The notes under the pieces: model-generated | What the model was told of the DNA's origin: nothing | What the model saw: only the letters and a program-made list of their open reading frames with translations | The model's database searches: none | Made by a program: the position numbers and the translations under genes | Shown here: positions 12,090 through 19,977 of the stretch, one piece after another | Layout: each line of letters opens with the position of its first letter | How positions within the stretch are numbered: position 1 is the first letter of the stretch | Virus record (IMG/VR): IMGVR_UViG_3300032893_000292 | Coordinates: 1 to 22,030 of that record | Strand: one strand, 5' to 3' | Length of the DNA: 22,030 bases | Origin: a virus

Positions 12090-13500
12090 CGGGCTTCTGA
12101 ACTTCACATGCTTCACGTATGCCGACTACCAGGTGAACTGGCACCACCGGGTGATCGCTCGCTATCTGAACAAGTGGGTTCGCCGTGAGATCAAGCGGCT
12201 GATGATCTTCGCGCCACCGAGGAGCGGTAAGAGCCAGCTGGTTTCGCGCCAGCTTCCGCCATTCATCCATGGGCTCTATCCGAACGCTCGCATTATTTCC
12301 GCCAGCTATTCGGCGGATCTCGCAACCGACATGAACTACGCATGTCAGCGCATCATCGACTCGGATGCGTACAAGCAGCTGTTCCCGCAGTCGCGCATCT
12401 CCAGCGACAAAGGTCTGAAGAGCAGCGAAGGGCGCTGGCAGAGGAATGCGGACGGTTACGAAATCATCGGGCACGGCGGCTCATATCGCTGCGCTGGTGT
12501 GAATGGCTCCCTAACTGGCAAGGGTTGTGACTACGGAATACTTGATGACGTGATAAAAAATCGACTCGAGGCCGATTCGCCAACCTACCGTAAGCGCATC
12601 CTGGAATGGTACACATCGACCATGCGAACCCGCCTAGAAAAAGACGGGTGCATGCTGATCATGCTCACGCGCTGGCACGAAGACGATTTGGCCGGCAGGC
12701 TTCTGGCCTTGGCCAAGTCGGATCCGGAAGCTGACCAGTGGGAGGTCCTGTCCTTCCCCGCGATCAAAGACATCGAGAAGGACCCGCTCGCCGTCGACGA
12801 CCCACGCGAGATGGGAGAGCCGCTCTGGCCAGCGAAGTTCGACCTCGCCAACATGATGGCAACCAAGGCCTCCTCCGGTACGCGGGACTGGAACTCGATC
12901 TACCAGCAGCGCCCCACAAACGAAGAGGGCGCGATCATCAAGCGGCACTGGTGGAAGTTCTACGACGAGCTGCCAGAGGGCATCGAGACGATGATGCAAG
13001 CCTGGGACTTGACGTTCAAAGACACCAAGAGCTCGGACTTCGTCGCTGGCTTTGTCGGAGCACGGAAGGGTGCCAACATCTACATCGTCGACCGCGTGCA
13101 CGACCGGCTGAGCTTCACCGAGACCATCAAAGCGTTCGAGAACTTCTGCGCCAAGTACAAGCAGGCCTACGAGAAGGTGGTGGAGGAAGCCGCCAACGGC
13201 GCGGCGCTGATCGATACGCTCCGGAACAAGATCCCGGGTATAATAGGGGTCAGGCCGCAAGGAACCAAGATCGCTAGAGTAAATGCCGTGTCCCCGATGG
13301 TCGAGGCTGGCAACGTCTATCTCCCGAACCCCGAGCGAGCTCCGTGGGTGAACGAAGTGATCGAAGAATTCACGTCTTTCCCTGCTGGAGCGCACGACGA
13401 CCAAGTGGACGCGCTGACGCACATGCTCATGCGGTTCAAGCAGATGCCGACAACGAATTGGCTCCCGATCTCGCTCACGGGTGTTAATCCCTTTCAGTGA
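12001..13500 (+). CDS. terL: Terminase large subunit
   Basis: This 499-residue packaging motor-nuclease resembles the psiM2/ORF9-type terminases. The ATPase part shows the adenine-motif and Walker A region IFAPPRSGKSQ (69-79), a Walker B-like DYGILDDVIKN (177-187) and the coupling motif TRWHEDDLAGR (223-233). The nuclease part has acidic residues at D336 (QAWDLTF), E395-E396 (VVEEAANG) and H465-D-D-Q-V-D470 (AHDDQVDALTH), as expected for the RNase H-like fold. GTG at 12001 lies 7 nt after CAGGAG (11988-11993). An ATG at 12034 is an alternative that would remove 11 residues. Length is normal for the family. Confidence 0.92.
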   Translation: MSVENVIKIFEMTKREAGLEQDDLLHRARNGLLNFTCFTYADYQVNWHHRVIARYLNKWVRREIKRLMIFAPPRSGKSQLVSRQLPPFIHGLYPNARIISASYSADLATDMNYACQRIIDSDAYKQLFPQSRISSDKGLKSSEGRWQRNADGYEIIGHGGSYRCAGVNGSLTGKGCDYGILDDVIKNRLEADSPTYRKRILEWYTSTMRTRLEKDGCMLIMLTRWHEDDLAGRLLALAKSDPEADQWEVLSFPAIKDIEKDPLAVDDPREMGEPLWPAKFDLANMMATKASSGTRDWNSIYQQRPTNEEGAIIKRHWWKFYDELPEGIETMMQAWDLTFKDTKSSDFVAGFVGARKGANIYIVDRVHDRLSFTETIKAFENFCAKYKQAYEKVVEEAANGAALIDTLRNKIPGIIGVRPQGTKIARVNAVSPMVEAGNVYLPNPERAPWVNEVIEEFTSFPAGAHDDQVDALTHMLMRFKQMPTTNWLPISLTGVNPFQ

Positions 13501-13547
13501 GCCCCTGGATGCGATAAAACTGATGTCAGCCCCCAAGAGAGACGGTG

Positions 13548-14030
13548 ATGAGTCAATATGCGCTCGTACAAGACGACAAGGTCGTGGACATCGTCGATCT
13601 CACGGACGATCAGGTGCCGCAATATGGTCTGCGCTACGAAGCGCTGATCGACCTCTCGACCTACGCCAACAACCCGCAGGTCGGCTGGGTCTTCAACGGG
13701 CTCATCGTCCAGCCGCCACCGAGTGCTGATCCAGTCACGCAAGTCGCAGAAAACATCCTCAAGCCAGCAATCGCGTTCGGCCAAGGCCTGATCATCAAGT
13801 TTGCGTCTGAGAACATCACCATGGGGATCACGAGCAGTGGCAAGACGCTCGGCGTGTTCCAAGCGCTGCAGGGAGTGGCGGCGCTACTTCAAGCCGGGTC
13901 GCTCTACGCAGCGATCACTGCCATCAACGCCGTGACCATCGATGGCTCGCTGGCTCCGTACCTGACAACCGACCGGATCACGACGTATCGCAACTACATC
14001 CAGACGTATTTGGGGATCCCGCTGACATGA
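13548..14030 (+). CDS. Virion/tail-associated protein, 160 aa
   Basis: ATG at 13548 follows GAGAGACGGTG in the ribosome-site position. The N-terminus SQYALVQDDKVVDIVDL resembles the opening of phage tail-fibre-accessory proteins, where ALVxDGxVVNIV-type strands precede GWxFNG (here VGWVFNGLIVQPPP, about residues 45-58). The remainder is helical and alanine-rich (GVFQALQGVAALLQAGSLYAAITAIN). It stands first in the fibre-like group and overlaps the next gene by ATGA. Its exact role is not established. Confidence 0.5.
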   Translation: MSQYALVQDDKVVDIVDLTDDQVPQYGLRYEALIDLSTYANNPQVGWVFNGLIVQPPPSADPVTQVAENILKPAIAFGQGLIIKFASENITMGITSSGKTLGVFQALQGVAALLQAGSLYAAITAINAVTIDGSLAPYLTTDRITTYRNYIQTYLGIPLT

Positions 14031-14542
14031 AGTACATCTTTACGAGCAACAGCACGCCACTCTCGCAATCGATACGCGCATTGTTCCCGACGCCAAGTGG
14101 CGTTCCAAATCCATCGCACTGCATCATGCTGTTCTTCAACCACATCGTCGTGCAGTCGAATCTTTACGGCGTCGGGATCGACTGGTGGAAGCAGTTCAAG
14201 CAATCGAACAACATCTGCTACGTGCTCGATGCGCCAGCGCCATCTCCGAAGGACGAGAGCGCATTCATGCAGACGCTGCTCGACAAGTACGATGGCGACT
14301 CATATGACTACGCCGCATTCGCATACTTCACGGCCGCAGCGCTGCGCTACCGGACGCTCGGCACTCCGATGCCGAAGCGCAACCCGTGGAAAAATAAGGA
14401 TACTTTCCTCTGTACGGAATGGGACGGGAACATCCCGCCGTGGCTCACCATCACGGATCCGCTACCCGACCTCGGCATCACGACGCCGTACATGTACTAT
14501 GGTTGGCTATCTAAATACCTCAAGCTGGGGACCGCACCATGA
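14027..14542 (+). CDS. Probable permuted NlpC/P60 (YiiX/YaeF-like) hydrolase
   Basis: This 171-residue protein has the layout of circularly permuted NlpC/P60 (YiiX-type) enzymes: a proposed N-terminal catalytic histidine H31 in the segment PNPSHCIMLFFNHIVV, a strand-turn VVQSNLYGVGIDWW, a YDGDSYDYAAF motif (88-98), and a late cysteine C129 in TFLCTEWDG. In permuted members the nucleophilic cysteine sits near the end, as here. The fold usually cleaves peptidoglycan peptides or acyl/amide bonds. Its place amid tail-fibre genes suggests a virion-borne hydrolase. The family call needs structural confirmation. Confidence 0.55.
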   Translation: MKYIFTSNSTPLSQSIRALFPTPSGVPNPSHCIMLFFNHIVVQSNLYGVGIDWWKQFKQSNNICYVLDAPAPSPKDESAFMQTLLDKYDGDSYDYAAFAYFTAAALRYRTLGTPMPKRNPWKNKDTFLCTEWDGNIPPWLTITDPLPDLGITTPYMYYGWLSKYLKLGTAP

Positions 14543-16395
14543 CACACGCTGCCGTCGTAGGCCTGCTGAACAATGTCGTCACAAGCTACGATCAAACGAA
14601 GACGACCAAAGTGGGACGCATCCAGTCTCGCACGATCAACAGCAACGCGTGTTTAGGTCCGAGCCCGATCTTAGTGGCCGACACGCAGGACGATACTGGT
14701 GCGGCTCTCACGGGAGTCATCGGAGTCGGCAGTAGTGGCAATCGGTTCATCGTCGCGCTGCCAGTGGCCGCGAACGTGCTTCAACTGGCCCTGTACAGCT
14801 TCGACATCACGGGAGTCAATCCGCCGACGTGGATCGGGAGCGTAAAGGTTGGCCTGCAAGCGAACGCTGGTACTTACACAATCAAGGCTCTGAAGCTCGA
14901 TGACTCGAATACTTCATCGATGACGATCGTGATCGGGGGCACCAAGACGTCGACATTGACCGATGGCGGTGTGTACGTCGTCCATGGTGTTCCGCTCTCT
15001 GACTTCGTGCAAGTTTCCATTCCGACGTATCCACTCGCGAGCAACACTGGCGGCTTGACCAAAGTCGCTTATCAGTACGTGGATGTCGTCGGCGCGAACA
15101 CCATCACGACGCTCGATGGCATCGCGATCGATACGACGAATCAGATACTCTACGTCGGTAGTGGTGCGGCAGCTTCGTTCAAGATTTATAAATTCAGCTA
15201 CACCAGTCCACCAGCAGCAGCGACGTCGGGTGCTTCGAGTAGTAATTTCACGTTCGCCACAGGGATCATTGCTGGTCTTGTCGGGACGATTCAGAACGTC
15301 AACGCTCTTAAGTACGTTACGCCAGGCCACAGTGCGAACTCCGGATCGCCTTGTGTGTTCTTCGCGACTAACTCGAACCTGTATCTTGTGAAAACGTCGG
15401 ACATCACGAACGGCGTCACGGCTCCTGCAAGTCTTATAACCGTGGACAACAACGGCCCTTCGGCATTGATGACCAACACAGGCGCGTTGACCACGTGGGA
15501 TACAGCTCTCGATCGCGCAATCATACAAAACACGCAGGGTTGCATTTGCATAAAGTCGTTTGTCAACACAGATCCGAACGGTTTCAACTTCAGCCACGAT
15601 ACTTGCGAGAAGTTCGAAGCGCTCTCTGGCGCTGGTGGCGGACCATACATGTTCGGTTCGCAGGGCGGATTCGGAGCATTCGTAGCGCACCAAGGATGGC
15701 TGCTCGGAAGCGGTCAGACATCTGGGCAGCGCGTCGTCGTGGCAATGGATCTGTATTCGGACGCTCTTTACAAGAACAGCTACCTGATCACGCCAGTGAT
15801 GAACATAAACGGCGGAACGCCATTCTACCTAGCGCTCCTCCGCGAATACGGCTCGATGAGCACGATGCCGATGGTCCAGTACCGGACCAGCAATTTCTCG
15901 CTAGCGCCAGGAGCTGGCGGCTTTGAAGCAAGTTGGACAACACCGCCAGCAAACCAATCATTGATAGCCGCCGCCGGAGCGACGCAGATCCAATTCCGAC
16001 TTCTATTCCCGATGTTCTTAACACAAGTGCCACCGCAGCTCAGCGAAGCCTATCTCGTCTACATGGATCCGCAGGAGAACTCCGACTACTGGGCATGGGA
16101 CAACAACCACTCGACGCCCGGCGGAACGCCAGCTCGCTTCATCTGGCGACTCATGAGGGCCTATCCGAGCGGCACTGTGCCGACGACCGCGACAGCGCGG
16201 GTCTATGACACATCGCAGAATCTGCTGCTCACGTTGTCGATCGGTGGCACACCGAGCAACGTCACGTATTCGACGGACAATGGCTCGACGTGGAACGCAT
16301 TGGGGACCGTACCGAACACAGTCGGGACCCTCATCCGCTTCACTCCGAACTCGCCACCTGGCGTGGATGTGATCGCAACATTGCGGGATAGCTGA
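14539..16395 (+). CDS. Large beta-rich virion protein, likely tail fibre or receptor-binding protein, 618 aa
   Basis: ATG at 14539 overlaps the hydrolase gene by ATGA. The 618-residue protein is S/T/G/N-rich and full of beta-strand alternation. A segment LDGIAIDTTNQILYVGSG (about residues 192-209) resembles the strands of NHL or beta-propeller blades. It lacks membrane segments and long coiled coils. The next gene, a fibre protein, overlaps it as TGATG. The size, composition and context make a fibre or receptor-binding protein likely, but no specific family was recognised. Confidence 0.55.
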   Translation: MTHAAVVGLLNNVVTSYDQTKTTKVGRIQSRTINSNACLGPSPILVADTQDDTGAALTGVIGVGSSGNRFIVALPVAANVLQLALYSFDITGVNPPTWIGSVKVGLQANAGTYTIKALKLDDSNTSSMTIVIGGTKTSTLTDGGVYVVHGVPLSDFVQVSIPTYPLASNTGGLTKVAYQYVDVVGANTITTLDGIAIDTTNQILYVGSGAAASFKIYKFSYTSPPAAATSGASSSNFTFATGIIAGLVGTIQNVNALKYVTPGHSANSGSPCVFFATNSNLYLVKTSDITNGVTAPASLITVDNNGPSALMTNTGALTTWDTALDRAIIQNTQGCICIKSFVNTDPNGFNFSHDTCEKFEALSGAGGGPYMFGSQGGFGAFVAHQGWLLGSGQTSGQRVVVAMDLYSDALYKNSYLITPVMNINGGTPFYLALLREYGSMSTMPMVQYRTSNFSLAPGAGGFEASWTTPPANQSLIAAAGATQIQFRLLFPMFLTQVPPQLSEAYLVYMDPQENSDYWAWDNNHSTPGGTPARFIWRLMRAYPSGTVPTTATARVYDTSQNLLLTLSIGGTPSNVTYSTDNGSTWNALGTVPNTVGTLIRFTPNSPPGVDVIATLRDS

Positions 16396-17579
16396 TGACC
16401 ATCAACGCGTACATCAATGGGCAGATCTTTGCGACAGCCTCGCAGGCGTGCATCAATGACCTGACGCCTCCGACATTCGCCGGGATCACGAGCTCTGCGG
16501 CGAACACGGATGGGAGCCTGACAGCCAACTGGTCCGCCGCTACTGACACGAGCACGCCGCTGATGTACCTGGTCTACATTGCGCTTGGCAGCGTAAGCGC
16601 AGCCACGCTCTTCCAGTCGACCAATCTCGTGAAGATCGTCCCGCAAGGGCTACTCACGACACGCGTGTTCACGCTCGCAGATCAGAACACTTATCTGGTG
16701 AACGGTCAGACGTACACGCTTGGCGTGCGGGCGCAGGATGCTGTCGGCAACATCGACTCGAACACAGCGACGTCTGTGATCGCAGCTGTGGCATCCGGAA
16801 ACCTGCCGGCTGTCTTCCAGACCATCGCGACCAATCTCGCTGCCACCGAAGCGCTGCTCGCGACAGATCACACCAACCTTGCTGCGGACATCGCGACATT
16901 CGGAGCCGACCTGTCGACTCTCGCCGGGTATCTCACTACATTCAACAGCTACCTAGGCACTTTCAATAGTGATCTCACGGCGTTGGCATCATACTTGTCG
17001 CAATTCGGGACCGATCTTGGACGCTTAGAAACTGATCTCGACCGATTCGAAGCAGACCTTGGCACACTAGAGACAGATCTCGGTACGCTTGGCGCAGACG
17101 TTTCGCAATTCCACACCGACAATGCTCAGTTCCACACCGATGCTGCGCAGTTTCACGCGGATCTCGCAACATTCGAATCCGACTTGTCAAACTTGGCGGC
17201 GGACATTGCTACGCTCGACGCAGACGTCGCGCAGTTCCATCTCGACTCTGGCCAGTTCCATACCGACCAAGCGCAGATGCACACGGACGTGGCGCAGCTC
17301 AGTACCAACGTCTCGACATTCACGGCGGACTTGGCGACTCTGGCAACAGACCTAGCCACGCTGTCATCGCTGCTCGGAACCCTCAGCACAGATGTGGCGA
17401 CATTCCACGCAGACGCTGCGATGTTCCACGCGGATGCAGCGCAGTTTCACAACGACATTCAAAGCATCACGGTCGGCCTCGAGATCGTGGATATAAGCGG
17501 GACCGTAGAAGACGAGTCGGTCTCTGCTACAGTAGACGAGAACGCAGACGTCACGGGTGACGTAGGAGAGACACCATGA
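16395..17579 (+). CDS. FN3-like plus 30-heptad coiled-coil fibre protein, 394 aa
   Basis: Residues 25-130 resemble a fibronectin type III domain (LTANWSAATDTSTPLMYLVY, then YTLGVRAQDAVGNIDSNTA). Residues 148-357 are 30 uninterrupted heptads of the form [L/F]xxDLxx, with hydrophobic residues at positions 1 and 5 (d and a in coiled-coil terms) and aspartate usually at position 4. Several heptads read FHTDxAQ, giving many histidines on the core stripe. An acidic tail follows. The whole looks like a trimeric tail-fibre shaft with an FN3 base. ATG overlaps the previous stop (TGATG) and its stop overlaps the next start. Confidence 0.72.
   Translation: MTINAYINGQIFATASQACINDLTPPTFAGITSSAANTDGSLTANWSAATDTSTPLMYLVYIALGSVSAATLFQSTNLVKIVPQGLLTTRVFTLADQNTYLVNGQTYTLGVRAQDAVGNIDSNTATSVIAAVASGNLPAVFQTIATNLAATEALLATDHTNLAADIATFGADLSTLAGYLTTFNSYLGTFNSDLTALASYLSQFGTDLGRLETDLDRFEADLGTLETDLGTLGADVSQFHTDNAQFHTDAAQFHADLATFESDLSNLAADIATLDADVAQFHLDSGQFHTDQAQMHTDVAQLSTNVSTFTADLATLATDLATLSSLLGTLSTDVATFHADAAMFHADAAQFHNDIQSITVGLEIVDISGTVEDESVSATVDENADVTGDVGETP
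16836..17465 (+). repeat. 30-copy 21-bp-period repeat encoding heptads
   Basis: The DNA coding residues 148-357 repeats with a 21-bp period without a single insertion or deletion, with shared words such as CAGTTCCACACCGA and GACCTNGC-type codons (for example CAGTTCCA at 17127-17134, with similar words in neighbouring units). The copies have diverged in codon use, so it is an old in-frame tandem expansion, not a recent one. Confidence 0.6.
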
Positions 17580-18112
17580 TCACGCTGGTGAAGGGATCCG
17601 ACAAGAACATCATCGTCCGCCTGACTGACGGAACCACCGGCGACCCGCTGGATCTGAGTAGCTGCTCGTTGATCAAAGCCGACTTTGTGAACGACGACGG
17701 CACGTGCACGGATCTCTTCTACTTGGCGCTGACTGGCGATACAGTAAACAGCAACAACACAGTCTCGAACATCGATACGACGAATGTCTCGGCTGGCATG
17801 CCGATCTCTGGCGCTGGCATCCCGCCGGGGACCACGGTGCAGGCTATTGTCGGCACGGCAGGTCCAGGAGGATCGCTCACGCTGTCCCAAAACGCCACAG
17901 CGACCGCTTCCGGTGTCGCGCTGACGCTCGGCACGGTCTCCATCCTTTCGGCCATCATCGGCAAGATCAAGATCGCGGTGAAAGCCGCTGACTCCGTGAA
18001 ATTTCAGTCTGGCGTTGGCCAGTCTTTTCAGGTGACGATCCTCAACAATGGTGTAACATCGATCGTGCAGTTTTTAAAATCCTTAGAAATCGATGCGGGG
18101 ATCTGTAAATGA
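17576..18112 (+). CDS. Beta-rich virion accessory protein, 178 aa
   Basis: ATG at 17576 overlaps the fibre gene by ATGA. The N-terminus MITLVKGSDKNIIVRLTDG, with DPLDLSS, resembles the Ig-like N-terminal domain of phage baseplate/fibre proteins (BppU-type). A second segment (SAGMPISGAGIPPGTTVQAI to LTLSQNATATASGVALTLG) is a recurrent phage structural motif. Probably an attachment or decoration protein for the fibre or capsid. It precedes the portal gene with another 4-bp overlap. Confidence 0.5.
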   Translation: MITLVKGSDKNIIVRLTDGTTGDPLDLSSCSLIKADFVNDDGTCTDLFYLALTGDTVNSNNTVSNIDTTNVSAGMPISGAGIPPGTTVQAIVGTAGPGGSLTLSQNATATASGVALTLGTVSILSAIIGKIKIAVKAADSVKFQSGVGQSFQVTILNNGVTSIVQFLKSLEIDAGICK

Positions 18113-19647
18113 CGGTCAAGGAACCGGTACAGAAGAACAACGATGAGTCGTCCTTCAACCCAATGATGGGGCAGAAGGCACCGGAGCAGGTGCTCGACTT
18201 CCGCGAGATTGGTGCGACCGGTGTCAAGCGCTTTGCTGGCTTCATCTACGAAGAATTCCTGAGTGAGCTCGTTGGCTGGAAGGGCACTCAGGTCTACAAG
18301 GAGATGTCGAACAACGATGCCACCGTTGGTGCGGTGCTGTTCGCCATCAAGATGCTCTGCCGCCGGGTTCCGTGGTTCGTAGAGCCAGCATCGAACAAGC
18401 CAGAGGACGAGCTCGCTGCTGAGTTCCTAGAGACCTGCATGAACGACATGTCGATGACGTGGATCGACACCATCGACGAAGCGCTGTCGATGCTCGAATA
18501 TGGCTACGCTCCGCACGAGATCATCTACAAGCGCCGCATGGGCGACATGTTCGACCCGAGCATGCGTTCCAAATACAACGACGGCCGCATCGGCTGGCGC
18601 AAGATCCCAATCCGAGCACAAGACACCATCTACCGTTGGCAGTTCGATGATCACGGGGGCATCCAGGGCGTCGAGCAGATGGCGCCGCCGCACTACTACC
18701 GCGTGACGATCCCCGTCGAGAAGATGCTTCTGTTCAGGACACGCATTTCGCGTAACAACCCCGAAGGCGTGTCTGTCCTGCGCACCGCTTATCGCTCGTG
18801 GTTCATCAAGAAGCAAATCGAGAACATCGAAGCCATCGGTATCGAGCGTGATCTCGCCGGCATCCCGATCGCTCTCGTTCCTCCGGAACTCTTGTCACCA
18901 GACGCCAGCATCCAGCAGAAAGCTGTGCTCGCGGAGATCAAAAACATCACCATCAACGTCCGTCGCAACTCGCAGGAAGGGATCGTCTACCCGCTGCAGT
19001 ACAACCACGATGGGCGTCTCCTTTATGATTTCAAGCTGCTCACGACCGGTGGCTCGCGGCAGTTCAATACATCCGAAGTGATCAACCGATACGACCAGCG
19101 CATCGCGATGGCTGCACTCGCGGACTTCATTCTGCTTGGTCAGGACAAGGTCGGAAGCTTTGCGCTGTCGTCGTCGAAGACGAAGCTGTTCTCGACAGCG
19201 ATCGGTGCGTTCCTGGACATCATCGCCGACGTCTTCAATCGCTACGCAGTGCCGCGACTATTCGCGCTCAACACATTCACGATCTCCGACTACCCGAAGA
19301 TCAAGCACGGCGACATCGGATCCGTCGACCTGAACGAGCTTGGCCAGTTCATCCAGCGCCTGTCGCAGTCTGGCATGCCGCTCTTCCCGAATGCCGATCT
19401 TGAGAAGTTCCTGCTCGAGGTGGCTGGGATGCCGACCACGCACGTTCCGCAGGAAGAGACAGAAGTGCCAGTCGAGCTGCAGACGCAGGTGAACACGAAG
19501 GGGCCGACGCGTGAGATCCCGGCGATCCCGAGCCAGACGCCATCAAGCGATGGCTTCAACACGGATACGACGCCGGCCAACTTCCAGCCGCCAGTGCATG
19601 CGCCGCTCACGAACACGTCCGGCAACACCGAGAGGAACTCGTACTGA
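18109..19647 (+). CDS. Portal protein (Mu gp29/DUF935-like)
   Basis: This 512-residue protein forms the dodecameric DNA channel at the capsid vertex. Family features include LEYGYAPHEIIYKRR (about 129-143), GWRKIPIRAQDTIYRWQF (162-179), GGIQGVEQMAP (183-193), KMLLFRTR (206-213), NPEGVSVLRTAYRSWFIKK (217-235) and IERDLAGIPIALVPP (244-258). These are hallmarks of DUF935/Mu gp29-type portals. The C-terminal 60 residues are P/T-rich and flexible. ATG 18109 overlaps the previous stop. The terminase encoded at 12001-13500 would dock on this ring. Confidence 0.82.
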   Translation: MTVKEPVQKNNDESSFNPMMGQKAPEQVLDFREIGATGVKRFAGFIYEEFLSELVGWKGTQVYKEMSNNDATVGAVLFAIKMLCRRVPWFVEPASNKPEDELAAEFLETCMNDMSMTWIDTIDEALSMLEYGYAPHEIIYKRRMGDMFDPSMRSKYNDGRIGWRKIPIRAQDTIYRWQFDDHGGIQGVEQMAPPHYYRVTIPVEKMLLFRTRISRNNPEGVSVLRTAYRSWFIKKQIENIEAIGIERDLAGIPIALVPPELLSPDASIQQKAVLAEIKNITINVRRNSQEGIVYPLQYNHDGRLLYDFKLLTTGGSRQFNTSEVINRYDQRIAMAALADFILLGQDKVGSFALSSSKTKLFSTAIGAFLDIIADVFNRYAVPRLFALNTFTISDYPKIKHGDIGSVDLNELGQFIQRLSQSGMPLFPNADLEKFLLEVAGMPTTHVPQEETEVPVELQTQVNTKGPTREIPAIPSQTPSSDGFNTDTTPANFQPPVHAPLTNTSGNTERNSY

Positions 19648-19760
19648 TGCTGGAGTGGCCGGACTACTTCTTCCTCATCCTGTTCGTGGTGATCGTTCTA
19701 ATTTTTTGGAACTCAGGCAATGACGACAAAGGACGCAAAAACTCGGGAGACGGAACCTGA
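19647..19760 (+). CDS. 37-aa membrane micropeptide after portal
   Basis: ATG 19647 overlaps the portal stop as TGATG. The sequence MLEWPDYFFLILFVVIVLIF, then WNSGNDDKGRKNS, is one hydrophobic helix followed by a charged tail. It overlaps the next membrane-protein gene by 41 bp in another frame. A holin-like or antiholin-like role is possible from size and topology; no sequence family supports it. Confidence 0.5.
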   Translation: MLEWPDYFFLILFVVIVLIFWNSGNDDKGRKNSGDGT

Positions 19761-19977
19761 TCCTAGTCTCCACACGCTCTTCAGCAGCACAGGGATGAAG
19801 CTGAACGTGTCGAGCCCGATGAAGCGCTTCCTGCGCGGCGTAGGCGCTATGGTCGTTGTGTTCCTCTGCCTCGTAGGCTGTATTGCAATGATCGGCGGGG
19901 CGCAGTACTACTTCTGCAAGCAGGACAACCCCAAGACGACAGCCGAGCGCTGCTTTCGCAACTTGAAAGGTCCGTGA
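19720..19977 (+). CDS. Small single-pass membrane protein, 85 aa
   Basis: ATG at 19720 with a weak AGG site. One membrane helix runs from about residue 40 to 62 (VGAMVVVFLCLVGCIAMIGGA), after a basic segment KRFLRG, and is followed by QYYFCKQDNPKTTAERCF with two cysteines. M26 at 19795 is an alternative start that avoids overlap with the upstream micropeptide. Its stop overlaps the next ATG (TGATG). Together with the 37-residue gene it could be a lysis or membrane module. Confidence 0.55.
   Translation: MTTKDAKTRETEPDPSLHTLFSSTGMKLNVSSPMKRFLRGVGAMVVVFLCLVGCIAMIGGAQYYFCKQDNPKTTAERCFRNLKGP

Noticed and set aside
13231-13250. A TATAAT-like box (GGTATAATAGG) within the terminase gene.
   Set aside because: It lies in coding sequence with no matching -35 box or downstream gene start, and chance occurrence is expected.
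12634-13536. A 300-codon reverse open frame over the terminase.
   Set aside because: It is antisense to the well-supported terL gene and rich in H, R, V and D, a composition typical of the complement of GC-rich coding DNA.
14914-15693. A 259-codon reverse open frame.
   Set aside because: It is fully antisense to the 618-residue virion gene and rich in R, C and V, with no ribosome site.
16836-17465. The regular repeat as a CRISPR-like or satellite array.
   Set aside because: The period is 21 bp, has no spacers, stays in frame and encodes coiled-coil heptads.
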